A stretch of 64,000 nucleotides of DNA from Cotesia glomerata (Eukaryota > Arthropoda > Insecta > Hymenoptera > Braconidae): contig NC_058164.1 in assembly GCF_020080835.1 (NCBI RefSeq), forward strand, positions 8,829,666 to 8,893,665. Reading direction: 5' to 3'. Under the pieces are notes generated by a model, which worked only from the letters and a program-made list of their open reading frames with translations, did not search any database and was not told where the DNA came from. Both the position numbers and the translations under genes were made by a program. Of this stretch, positions 24,352-36,807 are shown in pieces; the stretch's first letter is position 1, and the number at the start of each line of letters is the position of its first letter.

Positions 24352-24479
24352 AGATGCCGGCTTGGGCGCAGATAGTGATAGCAATAGCGATAGCGATTCT
24401 GCTGGTGGAGGTGCTGCTGCTACTGCAACTGAAACAAAGTTTGCGGGTGTATTTAAACTTTTATTCGAAAACTTTTTAG
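24352..24479 (+). CDS. Candidate alternative last exon of the DIP-like gene
   Basis: After a possible acceptor (CTCCTCAG, ends 24351) the phase left by exon 17775-17837 is matched exactly. It reads Glu-Met-Pro-Ala-Trp, then a hydrophobic stretch IVIAIAIAILLVEVLLLLQL, a basic segment and a TAG stop at 24477-24479. That is the layout of a membrane anchor or GPI-type tail, which a DIP receptor needs. Against it, the hydrophobic stretch is produced partly by a GATAGC-like simple repeat, the polypyrimidine tract is weak, and the downstream exons 31624/32103 give a second valid ending. Treat it as a hypothesis. Confidence 0.25.
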
Positions 24480-26723
24480 TAAGTTCCCAGCAGCCACCAG
24501 CAAACAGCCAGCCAGGCTCGAGCCCGGGTTTTAAAAGACACGCCACTCTTATTGTCTACTAACGGAACAGAGACCGTATACCGACGGCTGGTTCTAGCTG
24601 CACTAGGATATTTAAAACCCTGACTTGTAAATTTCAGCGAGGTCGAGGCCATTTCTCTGCTGGGAATTATACCTGCTTCCTGATCTCTGCCGTCTATATG
24701 TATAGATATATAGATATATTGAAGCTGATGTTAACTGTCGTTAGAGTGAATACTATAGATAGATAACAGATAGACAATGACCAATCGTCGAACGCCTCCG
24801 CTATCGTGATAGCCCGAAGTAGAGCAGAGGGAAGGTAATTGTCGCGTTGGTTACGGACCATCACTCTTCACCTAGATAACTGTCCTGCTTCGTGCTTTCT
24901 CTATTTTTAAAAGGCCCGCTCGTTATTTTCCCGGAGACGAGACTGGACCTCCAACTCTCGATTATCGACGACGCTATTTTTTCGTCTCGTTTCATTTAAA
25001 GGATCGTCGACAGACTTTACATCAATCAGACCACTTCCCGTACTCACATTCTTTTCTAAAAGCTTTGATACAAGTTTACTTGATCTATTTTGTGATTCTT
25101 TATGACCCATGAAGAGGAATTTGATGTGACCATGTGGTGTTTAATTTTTTTTAAACTAGCTCAATTTGTCAACAATTTATAAATATTACAGCTTCTAAAA
25201 TCTTTCAAACTTTAAGTGCGAACTGTTTCTATCACTTGTCGAATATTTTATTGGTGATTCAAAAATCAAAGTTTTTTTTTTTAATAACTAAAAGTTTTCT
25301 AACATAATTTTTTTTTGCCAGGCATGTTAAAAGAAAACGACTCAAAAAAATAACTTTCATAAATTTTAAAAATAAATTATTATTAAATCAAAAGAATTTC
25401 ATTTTAGTTTCTTAAAATTATGTTTACTTTTTAGGATTTATTTTTTTAAACTGGAAACAAAATTTTACAAAGCCTAAATACTTTATATAGTAATACAGAA
25501 TTTTAATTTATTTTTTCGATAAATCATTTGGCTAATTATATTAACGATAAATATAAAGTTTAGATAGTCACGAGGATTATAGCGGTAGAACTGTCAATAC
25601 TGCAAGTGTCAAATGCGGATTATAAAGTCTCGTTTAATTTATGTAATAGATTTATGTCGAAATTATGTTTGATAGTTTTTCACTATTTATAACAATCACA
25701 TTTTTTTAATTATTGAATATATTTAATATGTTATTTTCCGTCATTTTTTAAAAAATTATTATTGAAATCTGAACGATATTTTTTGTAAAATAAAGTAAAA
25801 ACTCCAATCTATACATAATATACCAAATGACATTAAATTTTGAATAGTAATTCTACGGCCTTCTTGAGAATTTTTAAAGGTTAAATTCTCGAAGAAAAAA
25901 ACAATTAGTCAAAAATTTTGCTTTGTTTAGTCTTAAAAATCTTTTTAAAATTATTCATTGATGTTTTGTCAGTATTTAAATATTGTGATTTAAAATTCCT
26001 AAAAATTGGCCTGAATTTAAATTAGAGTACTCTCTATACCTTATGAAAAATTTCATCTCTATTAGAAGTCTAGTTAATTAGTTATATGTTACAACAGAAT
26101 AAATATTAAAAGTTCTACAGACTTAAATATAAGTAAAAATATAAATTTTCAGTTTAAAAAATTTAGACTAAAAAGAAAAATGACAGCGGAAACCATAAAC
26201 ACAATCTCAATAGAAAGAAAAAAAAAATATTTATACAGACCAGCCCGAAGTTCTATAGTCTTCTTAATTCGAGAAACTTTTTCCATTATCATAAATTTAT
26301 TAATTAAGTTTCTTTTTTGAATCCTTTAGAGAAAGGACGAAATAAGTTGATTAAACTAAAAACTTTTAAAAGCATTAATCGCATTGTTAAAAAATAATAA
26401 AAGGAACAGAACGGGGAATGATGGGATAAAATTTTAGTCAAGGGCTAATATTTTTTGCTGGCGTTGAAGCAAGTTGAGTAGATGCCTACGGGCACGCACT
26501 AACTCTAACATTAGTGTTTGAAAAGTTGAAAAATAAATAACAGAAACAGAAAGAATGAAAGGGAATTGTAGTAAAAAAGAAAAATTATTTAGAACGGGAT
26601 GTGCTGTTAATGTCAGAGTTTTCACATTGCGACATACATCGAGAGTAGTCGGGGAAAAAAATAATAATAATATTATTCTGCACAAACAAAAACAAACAAG
26701 AGAGGGAGAAAGAGATAGATATA
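24480..26723. other. Intron DNA without recognised features
   Basis: 24480-25110 is GC-richer than its surroundings, with no recognised protein; 25140-26720 is AT-rich. No repeat, RNA gene or framed exon was identified. Confidence 0.5.
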
Positions 26724-27204
26724 CACTGTAAAAAATTTGCGGAGTGAATGAAGAGGGAATAATTTTTAATTGATTCACTCCCAGCGGGAGTGATATTTAC
26801 TCCGAGAATGAGTTAATTTTTATTAATAATAAAATTCACTCCGCATTCACTCCCAAAATAAATGAATTTAGAAATAAATAAATTTTTGTAAAGAAAATAT
26901 TTTTATAGACCCTTTTTATATTTAATTATTAAAAATTTAATTTATTATTTTTAATAATATTTCATTTTAATTATTATTATAATGTTTTTATTTATTTTTT
27001 TTCATAAATTAATTATAATTAAAAATTTTTAAATGTCTCAACAATAAAATTTGAAATTTTTTTTTATATTCAATATCTCAAATAGTTAATAAAAAAAAAT
27101 ATGTAGATATATATATACTAGCGGACCCGACAGACGTTGTCATGTACACACGTCTTAAATTTAGAAATTTTAGGAATGAGCTTGTATAGTTAAAAACATC
27201 ATTA

Positions 27205-28372
27205 GGGGCTGTTCATAAATTACGTAAGCATAATTTGGAGCATTTTACAACCCCCCTCCCCCCATGATAAGCATTAGTAAGATTTTGAACTGATGCATCC
27301 ACCCCCCTCTGAAATCTTACGTAAGATATACATCAATTTTGGGCTTTAAATAAGTTAAAAAATATTTTTAATTTTTAACAAATGCCATTGAAACGTAGTA
27401 GATTTAAAGGGAACGCTATGGAATGCGCCACTTCTTATTTAGAGAATTTATCAATTAATAAATTAAATCTTAGATTCTAACCATTCAAGGTACGTTTCAA
27501 AATGTGAGTTCTGCCTGGCTCCAGAGACTCGGTTACTTATAAAATCTAAGAATAAATACCTCGAACTGGCCGTAAAAACTAATAAAACCAACACCAATAC
27601 TTATGTATAGCTTATTAATTAGGACTTCGAGTAGGTGTTACTTCTCCGGGTGAACTGGAACACGTGGCCTCTGGTACATGTTCTGGTGAATCCACCTTAA
27701 ACCGCGTACTAGGAGTGGGATGTAATGGCAAGATGCAAATAACTGATTGACTTATTCGTTGGATAATTTGCTTATTAACTATAAAATAAATTATTTTAAC
27801 CACTGATGCCTAACTTGGCAACATTCACACACGAACTGGAGCTAATTAGTAATATTAGGTGCTTCGAATATTACTAATAATATATCAAACTGTTCTGACT
27901 GAACAGGCAAAGTGAATCAAACTATTTATTACAAAATAGGCAAAAACGGATTAATTAAACTTGACGGACAAGGTTGAATTTTTCAAATTAACACCAACTG
28001 GGTAAGATTCAACCTTATAAACCCCAAATGGATTATTTAAACTATTCCAACTGAATAGGATTCTATTACTTTAATTTTTACTATGTACATCAACTAGCAT
28101 TTTTTAACAAAAATAAAAGATTCTGACACTCATGTCAGCTTCGCTCTTTCTGCCTTGTTTTAACAACTTATTACCAAACAATACTGTGTGTGACATTATC
28201 GATCGAGAATCTTAGTAGAAAAGTAATTTAAGTTACTGACTACTGAAATAATTTAAAAATTTTGCTTACGTAAGATTTGTCTACTAGCGCCCTCCCCCCT
28301 AAGTAAGCATGCATAGAGATTCAGCTTGACCCCCCCCCCTAATGAGTGCTTACGTAATTTATGAACAGCCCC
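27205..28372. mobile_element. PIF/Harbinger-like MITE, TTA target duplication
   Basis: The ends GGGGCTGTTCATAAATTACG and its complement are near-perfect TIRs, extended inward by TAAGCA/TGCTTA. The 3-bp duplication TTA lies at 27202-27204 and 28373-28375, which together with G-rich ends suggests PIF/Harbinger. The 1168-bp interior has C-rich subterminal tracts (CCCCCCTCCCCCC near 27250, CCCCCCCCCCT near 28332) and no transposase frame. Confidence 0.75.
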
Positions 28373-28375
28373 TTA

Positions 28376-28777
28376 CACGGAAAGAACAATAACCCACTGT
28401 ACATCCTCGTATAGTATACTCCGTGGTATTTGTAGTGAAAAAAAATTTCAGACTATAGTCAATATCCTTCAAAGTATATAGTATACTAAATTATTTTTGG
28501 ACTGTACTCAGTGAAGTCTCCGATTTAATCGATTAATTTTTCTGGTTATATCGCGTAAAACTTCACGGGATATAATCTGAAAAATTATTTCGTGTAAATT
28601 AAATTATACTCTGTTGAAATTTGGATTATGCCCACGGTGACTCAGCCAATTTTTTTTCTAGGGCCTGCGCGTAAAGTGCTGTTTATAATTTGTGAGTTAT
28701 AGTCAATCAGCATATTGGACATTATACGAGGATGTACACTATACGAGGATGTACAGTGGGTTATTGTTCTTTCCGTG
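28376..28777. mobile_element. TA-type MITE, CACGGAAAGAACAATAACCC ends
   Basis: The terminal inverted repeats are about 40 bp (CACGGAAAGAACAATAACCC, then ACTGTACATCCTCGTATA, complemented at the right end). TA flanks lie at 28374-28375 and 28778-28779. ACGAGGATGTACA is duplicated at the right end. It is 402 bp and non-coding. Its left TA is part of the TTA duplication of the PIF-like MITE. Confidence 0.8.
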
Positions 28778-29689
28778 TAGTTAACCATATGCAATGGGCA
28801 TTCTTCAATAATTAACATTTTCGTAAATATAAGCCCATTCTGATTTTATACTCATCGAGACCTTTCATTTGAGTACCCACATGAATTTTTTCATATATCT
28901 TATATATATGATATTTATAAAATATATGAAAAGTGCATGTTGGTAGTCACGGTCAACAACAATTTATAAATAAAAAATCTATTAAATAAACATTTTCCCG
29001 TGGACTGAATTGTAAATCTAAACCATTCTGAAATCCACCGGAAGACACACAAAAAATTTCATTAAAATCGGTCCAGCCGTTTAGGAGGAGTTCAGTGACA
29101 AACACACGCACAGAAGAAATATATATATAAAGATTAATAATTTTGAGATTTTTTTTTGTAGAACGAAAATTCATCCTTATTTTATTTATTTTAAAAACTC
29201 CGAACGCGGATGTTTTTCGGAGTGAAATTTGAAATCACTCCGCAAATAAAAACTCCGGATTCACTCCCTACGCGGAGTGATTAATTACTTCACTCCGGAA
29301 CTCCGAGTGATGGGAGTGAAATTCACTCCCGATTTACTCCGGATTTTTACAGTGTAAACATGGACGTAAGAGACGTAAACGTAGTGCTGAACATGACGCG
29401 AAACTATATTGTATAGCCCGGTTGTGAATACAGAATTATCGCCTTTGAAACTTTCAATCTAGCGTGTAAACAGGCTATGTGTCCCTCGGGACTTCTACTC
29501 CGAGCCCCTCTTCTATAATATTTTTACTCGGGCATTATGCACAAAGTATGCATTTTAAATTCAAACACTTTCCCGATTACGTGTTTTCATACCGCTGAAT
29601 ATTTAAGAAAAAGAAAAAATCATTTTTATGGTTTTAATTCTTGATGAAAATTTTATTTTTGATTTTTCGCTTGTATGGCCGTTTTGATA

Positions 29690-30866
29690 CACCGAAAAAA
29701 AATTACTTGATTTAAGAAAAATATTCTGTTCAAAATTTCAATCTAGTTTTGAGATATTCAGTTTGAAATAATTTAAAAAATTTAAGAAGAGAATCAAAAG
29801 AATAAAACTCGAGGAAAAAACGAAAAAGTTCTTGATTAAATTAATTTTATAAATTCAATAAAATACTTCAGTATTTTCAAACAAGATAACCGATACTTTT
29901 TGTTACCTAACAATTTTTTTAGAGGATTAAGATACGCGCACACAAAAAAATTCAATTAAATCAAGAAAATACGCGCATAAAAATTATTTGTTAGGACAAC
30001 AAAAACAGGGATAACAAAAAAATATACTGTGATAACAAATGAATTTACTTACAATAACAAATCAACTAGTTTATTTAACAAGATCAACTAAGTTGTAATA
30101 ACAAATGAGTTTTTACTGCTCTGAAGTTAATTTTGTTGTCTTAACAAAATCGCTTTGTTATTATAATAAATTTTTTTGTTGCAATAACAAAATAGTTTTC
30201 TTATCAATAAAATTTGTTACTTGAACAAACTATTCCGTTGTTTTAACAAATCGGTTTGTTACTTCAACAAAACTATTTTTTTTAAATAATTGAAAGATTT
30301 GGTTACAATAACAAAATAATGTTGCTGAGTGAACATATGAATTACTTATCATAACCTATGTGTTTGTTAACACAACATATTATTTGTTATCCCTATATCA
30401 ACTTAACAATTTGTTGTCACAACTTATTTTTTTGTTGCTCTAACAAAAAATTTTTCTGCGTATACTCTTGTCTCAATTAAATTTTATTTCAACCAAGAGA
30501 ATTTTTATTCTTCTGAATATTTTATTGAGTTAAAAAGGTTAGTTCCCTTTTTTGGATTATTGTTCTTTTTTATATCGTCAAAAATAATTCTCAAATACAG
30601 TTTAGAATAGGTTTAAGTAAAATATTTATTTTTTAAAGATTTTTTTTTGTATTTTGAATGAGGAATCTTGTTTTTAAACTAAAAATATAAAATTCTTAAA
30701 AGAAAAATAAATTATTGTAAGTTTTCGTAATTTTTAATTTTTGATCAAAAATTTGTAAATAGAATTTATTGAATTAAGAAAACGAATTTCAAGATCAGAA
30801 ATTCTTGAAACAAGATTACGTTCTCTTCAAAATAATTTTCTTGAATCAATATAATTTTTCTGTGAT
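29690..30866. mobile_element. CAAGAA-rich element enclosing an AACAA copy
   Basis: 29694-29975 and 30475-30866 carry TTGATTTAAGAAAA/AATCAAGAAAAT motifs of the dispersed CAAGAA family. Between them, 29985-30462 is an AACAA-rich element whose ends read TTGTTAGGACAACAAAAAC and GTTGCTCTAACAAAAAATTT. It shares CATAACCTATGTGTTTGTTA and TTATCCCTA with the 1514-5358 element. No coding capacity was seen. Confidence 0.55.
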
Positions 30867-31235
30867 CATAAAAAAAGAGCGTGTAGATAATAAATTAAAC
30901 GAAAATTTAATGAAAGATCTTTTACTGAGCGACCACCGGCCAAAATGAATTTATAAATACTTTCTACTGTATTATAATTTTGTAAAAAATTTCCTACCTA
31001 CGGCACTCAATAGTCTTTTGTGTATTTGCAACTGCAACATAAATCGATGCTATGTATGACAAAATTAACAATATACAACCCAATTCACAATACCCAATTT
31101 CCATTCACCAACCACAAAATCATTTCACCTCCGTATATTTAATGAGTAATTCGCAATTGGTGTTATCACTATTTACAAAACAGTGCATTAATATTATTAC
31201 TATATTTTTTCTGCATGATCAATGTTTACATATTT

Positions 31236-31272
31236 ACACAATAATAATAATAATAATCATAATAATAATAAT
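31236..31272. repeat. (AAT)n-like microsatellite
   Basis: A short run of AAT/ATA triplets with an ATC interruption. The open frame through it codes an Ile run and is not a gene. Confidence 0.8.
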
Positions 31273-31623
31273 AGCAAATAATCATTGATAATTAATAATT
31301 ATTATTACCATTACCATTATCATTATCAATTTATAATATTTTAAATTGAGATAACAATAATTGATAACTGTAAAAATTAAAATAATTAAATGTTTACGAC
31401 TTTGTATGGTGTGGAATAGCAGCAGTGCATGAAAATCCACAAGCACAATAATTTAATTCAATTACAAACGTAATATATAAATACTGATATATATTTATAT
31501 ATACGAATTTGTATTTACAAAATATACAATAATAATATAAACAAATAAATAAAAAATGCACGCAAGGACGCAACTTGGTACGCTGGAACGTGGTAGATGA
31601 GGTGTCCTGATGTTTATTTTCAG

Positions 31624-31776
31624 GCAAGCAACAGAGCACACCAACGCCACCTAGAAGACTTACAACAATATGGCCAGCCGTGTACAATCCTTACAATCCG
31701 AAAAGGACGGAGCGACCACCTACGAGCCAAAAGGAGGCCGAAACAAGGGAGAGGAAACTTCATGGAGCCAGCAAAG
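31624..31776 (+). CDS. DIP-like receptor, Pro/Thr-rich linker exon
   Basis: The acceptor TTTATTTTCAG ends at 31623 and the donor GTGAGG starts at 31777. The entry phase (one G from 17837 plus GC gives Gly) is exactly that required, the 50 codons contain no stop, and it leaves one base, G. The product is polar: GKQQSTPTPPRRLTTIWPAV, then YNPYNPKRTERPPTSQKEAE and a basic end. This suits a flexible, probably extracellular spacer between Ig3 and the membrane anchor. It stands out as GC-richer than its flanks. Assignment rests on phase, splice sites and composition, not on a recognised domain. Confidence 0.75.
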
Positions 31777-32102
31777 GTGAGGAATCATCACATGCCTTAT
31801 CCTCATCTGCTTCAATATTTTATTAAATTGTTAATTTATTTTATAAATTGAACATAAACCCGGTCCTCTTTGCACCTCCACGATCCTTCACAAGCTTTTT
31901 AAATGAAAAGGGCAACAAAAAGTGATTGCGATACTCTATTCTGCACCATGCACTGTCGCATTCCCGTTATATTATTTCGCAAAAGCACAAGCTCACTATA
32001 CTACGACATTTATGTACCCAACTTTGTATATAAGTATAAAATTTTTGTAATGTGTATGTGTTACACACAGGCAAATCTCACTTTTATTGTCTTCTTTTGT
32101 AG

Positions 32103-32332
32103 GAAGGGACTTGATTTCTATAGTCGCATCGTTTCACGCGTCCTTTGTGTTACTTATCAAGGCATTTATATACATTTTAACCTCATCGGCACATGTAAAT
32201 AGTATCTATGTACTACTTTTATTGTTATTATTATTATCATTTTTTTTGTTACTATTATTACTATTTCTGAGCTGTAATATTCTTTACGTATATCAAGTGT
32301 TGAGGAAATCAAAGCGCGAGATTGCGATTTGA
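32103..32332 (+). CDS. DIP-like receptor, last exon with membrane anchor
   Basis: The acceptor CTTCTTTTGTAG (ends 32102) has a strong pyrimidine tract. A 326-bp intron separates it from the previous exon, and the phase matches (G plus GA, Gly). It reads GRDLISIVASFHASFVLLIK, then a spacer with SSAHVNS, a long Leu/Phe-rich hydrophobic run (IYVLLLLLLLL and more), then a short basic tail ending KSKREIAI and TGA at 32330-32332. This could be a transmembrane helix with a small cytoplasmic tail; DIP proteins often end in a GPI signal instead, which normally lacks such a tail. Part of the hydrophobic run is a TTA-type simple repeat, so its length may vary. Confidence 0.6.
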
Positions 32333-32990
32333 TAATAACGTCACTTATTTAATACTAGTTTTTCCGAGGCGTAAAAAATTTAATTTCATTTTTTATGACG
32401 CGCTCAAAGATATGTTCCTCGAAATTGAGTTAAATTTATTTTTTCAACTGTTACTGCTGTGGTAGTAAAAATATTAATTAGTAATGTAATTTTATGAGAG
32501 TGAGTTTATTTACGCGGTTGACTTGTAAGAAAAAACAGGTTTTTAATTAGGAAGCTTTATTATTTGCTTTTCATTACTCGACGGCTGGTTTTTTGTGTGT
32601 ATTTTTGAGAGTATTTTATGATGTTAGTGATTTACATTTTTTTAGAGAAACCGGGAGTTAAATTACATTCATTTTCAGGAGAAATTTTTTTAGGCAAACA
32701 GTAATTTTTTATAAGGCCGAGGGAAGTAGAACAAGTAATCAATTGTAAACGTATTTTTTTATGCAAAAATTTCTAAATAAGGTACCGGCGGGTAACAAGA
32801 CCTAGTTAAGGGAGATTTTGAAAAAAATCGAAAATATTGCATTTAATTATTGAAATTCATCATTAATTTTTATATTAATACTTTAGCCATAAAATATAAT
32901 GGAGTGATGGTAATTTTCACCATAAACAAACACAAAATTAAATTTTTTCAAAAACCTTGCGGATAGGCCTTATTTTACTACGGTAGGGTA
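32333..32990 (+). other. Probable 3' UTR / downstream region of the DIP-like gene
   Basis: This follows the stop codon. No clear polyadenylation site could be chosen; AATAAA-type hexamers appear only further on (near 33289, 33533 and 34469). No gene was recognised. Confidence 0.35.
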
Positions 32991-33239
32991 CACGGAGAAA
33001 ATAAAACAGCAATGATTACTGTTTCGTACAAATATTAGAAAAATATTCATAGTCAGTAGTGAGTGCTGTACGAAACACGACTGCTTAGTGCCAGAACACG
33101 ACTCAGTAGTGTGCAGACAATAATCAGTAGTTTTTATGTAGCGCTCTCTACTGTCCTAAACATTTTAACCTTATTTTCTTCCAAAACAGTACTGAGTACT
33201 GCACAAAATAGTAATCAGTGTTGTTTTTTTTTCTCCGTG
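32991..33239. mobile_element. TA-type MITE, CACGGAGAAAA ends
   Basis: The inverted ends are CACGGAGAAAATAAAACAGC and a complement ending TTCTCCGTG, with TA at 32989-32990 and 33240-33241. The interior is rich in CAGTAGT/ACTACTG-like motifs. It is 249 bp and non-coding. Its end motif is close to that of the 28376-28777 element. Confidence 0.8.
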
Positions 33240-33241
33240 TA

Positions 33242-36200
33242 GTAAAGCTTGCGGGTTAAACATACTGAAAATAGTTGTACTATACTTAATAAAATTGGTA
33301 TTAAAGATCAATCATCACTTAAATTTAACAACAATACTTTTTAAGATGTTGATAAAAATTAGAACAATGTTTTTAAATTATTAAATATAAAATTATAAAA
33401 ATTAGTTACCATTTACTCAAACCGTTTTTTAGGAATTCTTCTGCGCTATTTTAGCATATGACGGATAATGAAATATAGAAGACTATATAGATTGGTGTCG
33501 TTGTTATTATGCTAACATTCGGTCTCCTTTACAATAAACTGCAAGGAGAGAAAAAATTAGTACCACTCAATAATAACGAAATTGATTAACAACTTAAAAT
33601 CTTCGGTCGGTAAGCTAGAATATAATTATTTTCTTTACAGTCCTTTTTAATTCCTTCCGGTTTTATTCAAAAAAGTAGAGAAAAAGATGGGAAAGTAAAC
33701 TTTGCGGCGTAGGATGGAAAAAAAGTCAGTGAAGTAGAGTTTCTAGAAATAAGTGCCTTTGGGGGCGCCACCCAGTGCTCGAAAAGTGAACTTACTGAGC
33801 AAGTATGGCGAACAAAAAAAATTCAATTCTATAAAAGTCCTTCAAAATTAAGCTGAATACCAGTTCTCATCAAAAATGAAACATTCGACAAAGTTAGTTC
33901 AGCAATTGAATTACTGAAAACGATTGCGCCTGTTTAAAATGAACCATTTTAACAAATGTATTATGTACATATATGTAGCACAGATGAGCAGGCAAAACGT
34001 ATTCTAACGCACATGACACAGGATTTGAATTTCCATATTCTAGAGATTGGGCACCGTTGATTTGAAATGGTTTGCATGGTAAATGATGGAGACGATGAGC
34101 AAACCGGCGATAGCGTGACGGATCTAACCACATAGACATTTGTTCCTAAATGGAATAGATTTTCCAGATCCTCCGGTATAGATTTAAAATACATTAATAC
34201 ACAAGTTATCCAATTTTCCAGCGCTAGAACACACACACATATTTCATACATTAAAAGTGAACCATCTAAATGTCAACGAGAACACAATATACTTTTGTAT
34301 CCACTACTATTACATTCTACATTACTTTTTATTTTTTCATTTTTACTTGTCCGTAAAGCTTCTACCCGGCAGTGTAAGTAGCAGTAGCAGTATTACAACT
34401 ACGGCTCCGTCAGAGGTAGCGTTGGTAGTAGTAGTAGTTTCTCCAGTGCTTTCTCTCAGAATATATTATCCAATAAAATAGTGATAGGATGGCTCTGAAA
34501 AGTCGTATGGACGTTCTAAAATAAAACGAGCGAAAATAGAAAAAAAAAGAATTTTAACAAAAAGCTACCGGTGAGGGAGTAGTGTATTCTTTTGCGAGTG
34601 TATGTCTACCTAGGAAAAGCGATACGTGCTCTAACGTACTTTAGTCATACTTTATTCATGTTCGTCTACAGACAAAAAAAAAAAATATATATATATATAA
34701 AAGGGAATGAAAATAAATAAAAAGGTAAGGCTCAGACCGGACTCACTTTTCACTATCACTGTTACTTTAATACTGCTATTCGTTGTCCAATGAGTTGAGG
34801 TTTTTTGTGGAAAAAATGAATAAAAATAATAATGATGATTATCATAACCATGAGGATAGGATATTTTTGCATCTTTATTTTTTAATAAAATAGATATTGC
34901 GGTAGAAGAATTTCTTATTCATAAGCAGATAAAAATCTATTAGCTGAGAGGCGAAATTCACCAGGGAAATTTATAGGAAAATGCGTACCAGATTCTTGAT
35001 CGAAGAAAAGTTGTATTATAAAAGTTTTAAACATGATATCTTGTCTTGGTTACTGTTCAAACTAAAACAAGTATATTATTGATGATGATAATAAAAATAA
35101 TAATAAGAATAAAATACATTATAGTTATTATTTTTAAACTATAAATTAATTTCATTTTCCAATCATAATGTTATCAAACAAGCTTGAGGCAAGTTTCTAC
35201 TCTAGATGCTGGAATGAAAGATATTTTTGTGAATTTTTTTAGATACATTACAATAATTTTAACATATTTTATGCACCGTTTATACGCAATAACAACATTT
35301 AATTACAATGCCTTGATTAATCAATTAATCCGCGCTGGTATAAAATTTTTAATAAAGAAATGTTGGGTAAAAATATTATCTTTTTCAATTTTTTGCAGAA
35401 AAAAACTTTAAAATACAAATTTTTTAATAATTTAGTTCAATCGATTAATGTATAGGTTCACAGAATATGTGGTTAAAATTTCGTAACAATCAGTTTGATA
35501 GTTTTGGAAATTTTAGTATTAATCCCCAGAAAAACGCGCCAACTTTTAAAAAATGTTGAAATAAAAAAATTTTTTGAGAGTATACTCTGCTATAGCAAAG
35601 TTGAATCCTGTAAAATTATTTGAAATGTATGAACATTAGAATAATATTTAATTAATTAATGCTATTTAACAAAGCTCAGAAATAAGCTGCTTTCGAAGTA
35701 TAATTAAATATTTCACGGGACTTATGCTTCAGTGTGTTACTTTATCATTATTCATATAATTTAATTTTTTAGTTTCGAATATTTTAATGCATACTTTGTG
35801 TTCGAAATTTCACTTAAAAATATCAATAATTTATTGTAAGATTATTCATCTTTTCAAGTGGTATTTTATTCATTTAAATCCCCTTCAATAAACGTAATAA
35901 ATTTGTAATGAACATCATTCATTAAATTATTTTAGTAATGTAGGACAACAATGAAACAAGTTTAAGAATTCAATTTTTGGAATATTAAGCGTTGAAATTC
36001 AGGTTATCATTAATTATTATTTGCACTTAAGTGCAAAAGATATATAAAATATATTAATATAAATTCTACTCAATGAATTTAATAATTATAATAAAAGTAG
36101 GAATTATAATTGTTAATATTCCATTCGAAAATAAATTTAATTTATGAATGATTAATTATTAAAACCATTCACCGAGAGAACGAAATGTCAATATTCAATC

Positions 36201-36611
36201 AAAAAGAGAGAATTTATCTAAAAGTTCTACTTACTAAAATTAAAAAAAAATATCGATGTAATTTTTTCTAATTATTGAAATTAATTTTTAGTACCAAACT
36301 GAGGAAAAAGGAAATATTAATTTTTTTTTAATTTATTAATATAAATTTTGTAATTTTGAAAGAAAAAAAATTTTATTTATTAAAAAAAATTAAGAAATTT
36401 CTTCGTGGAGTTTTTTTTATTATTAACAAAAAGAAAATTCTCGTCGTGAATTTCACTCTAGAGAAATTAAATTAAGCAAGAATCATCGACTCCGCAAACC
36501 ACCCCTAATTTTTTACCGACTACCAAAGTTACAACACCCATCAGTTAAAATCCATCTATACACTAAAAAAAAAAAAAAAAAAAGTGTGTGTGTACTTACG
36601 TACGCACGTTA
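33242..36611. other. Intergenic DNA, no recognised gene
   Basis: AT-rich, single-copy-looking sequence. 34378-34485 has a Ser-, Thr- and Val-coding simple repeat that does not fit any acceptor in the phase left by the DIP exons. 36566-36585 is a poly-A run. No RNA gene was recognised. Confidence 0.5.
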
Positions 36612-36807
36612 GAAGTTATACTTCTTTGGCGTAACCAGATAAAAATCTTTCTAAATATTTTATCTATCGCATTACCCTACGTTTGTAGAAAAAACGACAC
36701 TAATAATAGAAAAAAAGGTATTTAATACATTGTAAGTTTTATTATAACACATTATCTAGTTAAATAAAGTTTATTTAAATATCATAAAAAAATTATTTCT
36801 ACATAAT

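Larger units (their letters stand above)
27110..29135. mobile_element. Unclassified element split by two MITEs
   Basis: The left part starts TATATATATACTAGCGGACC followed by GACAGACGTTGTC. The right part ends ATCGGTCCAGCCGTTTAGGA, then a short tail and ATATATATAAAGATT. Tails of the type CGGTCCAGCCGTTT...ACAAACAC are common at ends of insect repeats, but I cannot assign this to a class. Its halves join across the PIF-like and TA-type MITEs at 27205-28777. Confidence 0.4.
26724..29354. mobile_element. ACTCC-rich TA-flanked TIR element with nested inserts
   Basis: The ends CACTGTAAAAA and TTTTTACAGTG are inverted, with TA at 26722-26723 and 29355-29356. The subterminal regions are full of CACTCC/GGAGTG motifs on both sides (26738-26870 and 29205-29345). 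The native interior is short; most of the 2.6 kb comes from later insertions at about 27110-29135. No ORF was seen. A decayed relative lies at 4311-4487. Confidence 0.75.

Noticed and set aside
33894..34251. Overlapping minus-strand frames of 81 and 96 residues
   Set aside because: Two frames over the same DNA, neither with any recognisable feature.
34257..34481. Ser/Thr/Val-rich frame as a DIP last exon
   Set aside because: None of the nearby AG acceptors gives the phase required by the preceding exons, and the sequence is a GTA/AGC simple repeat.
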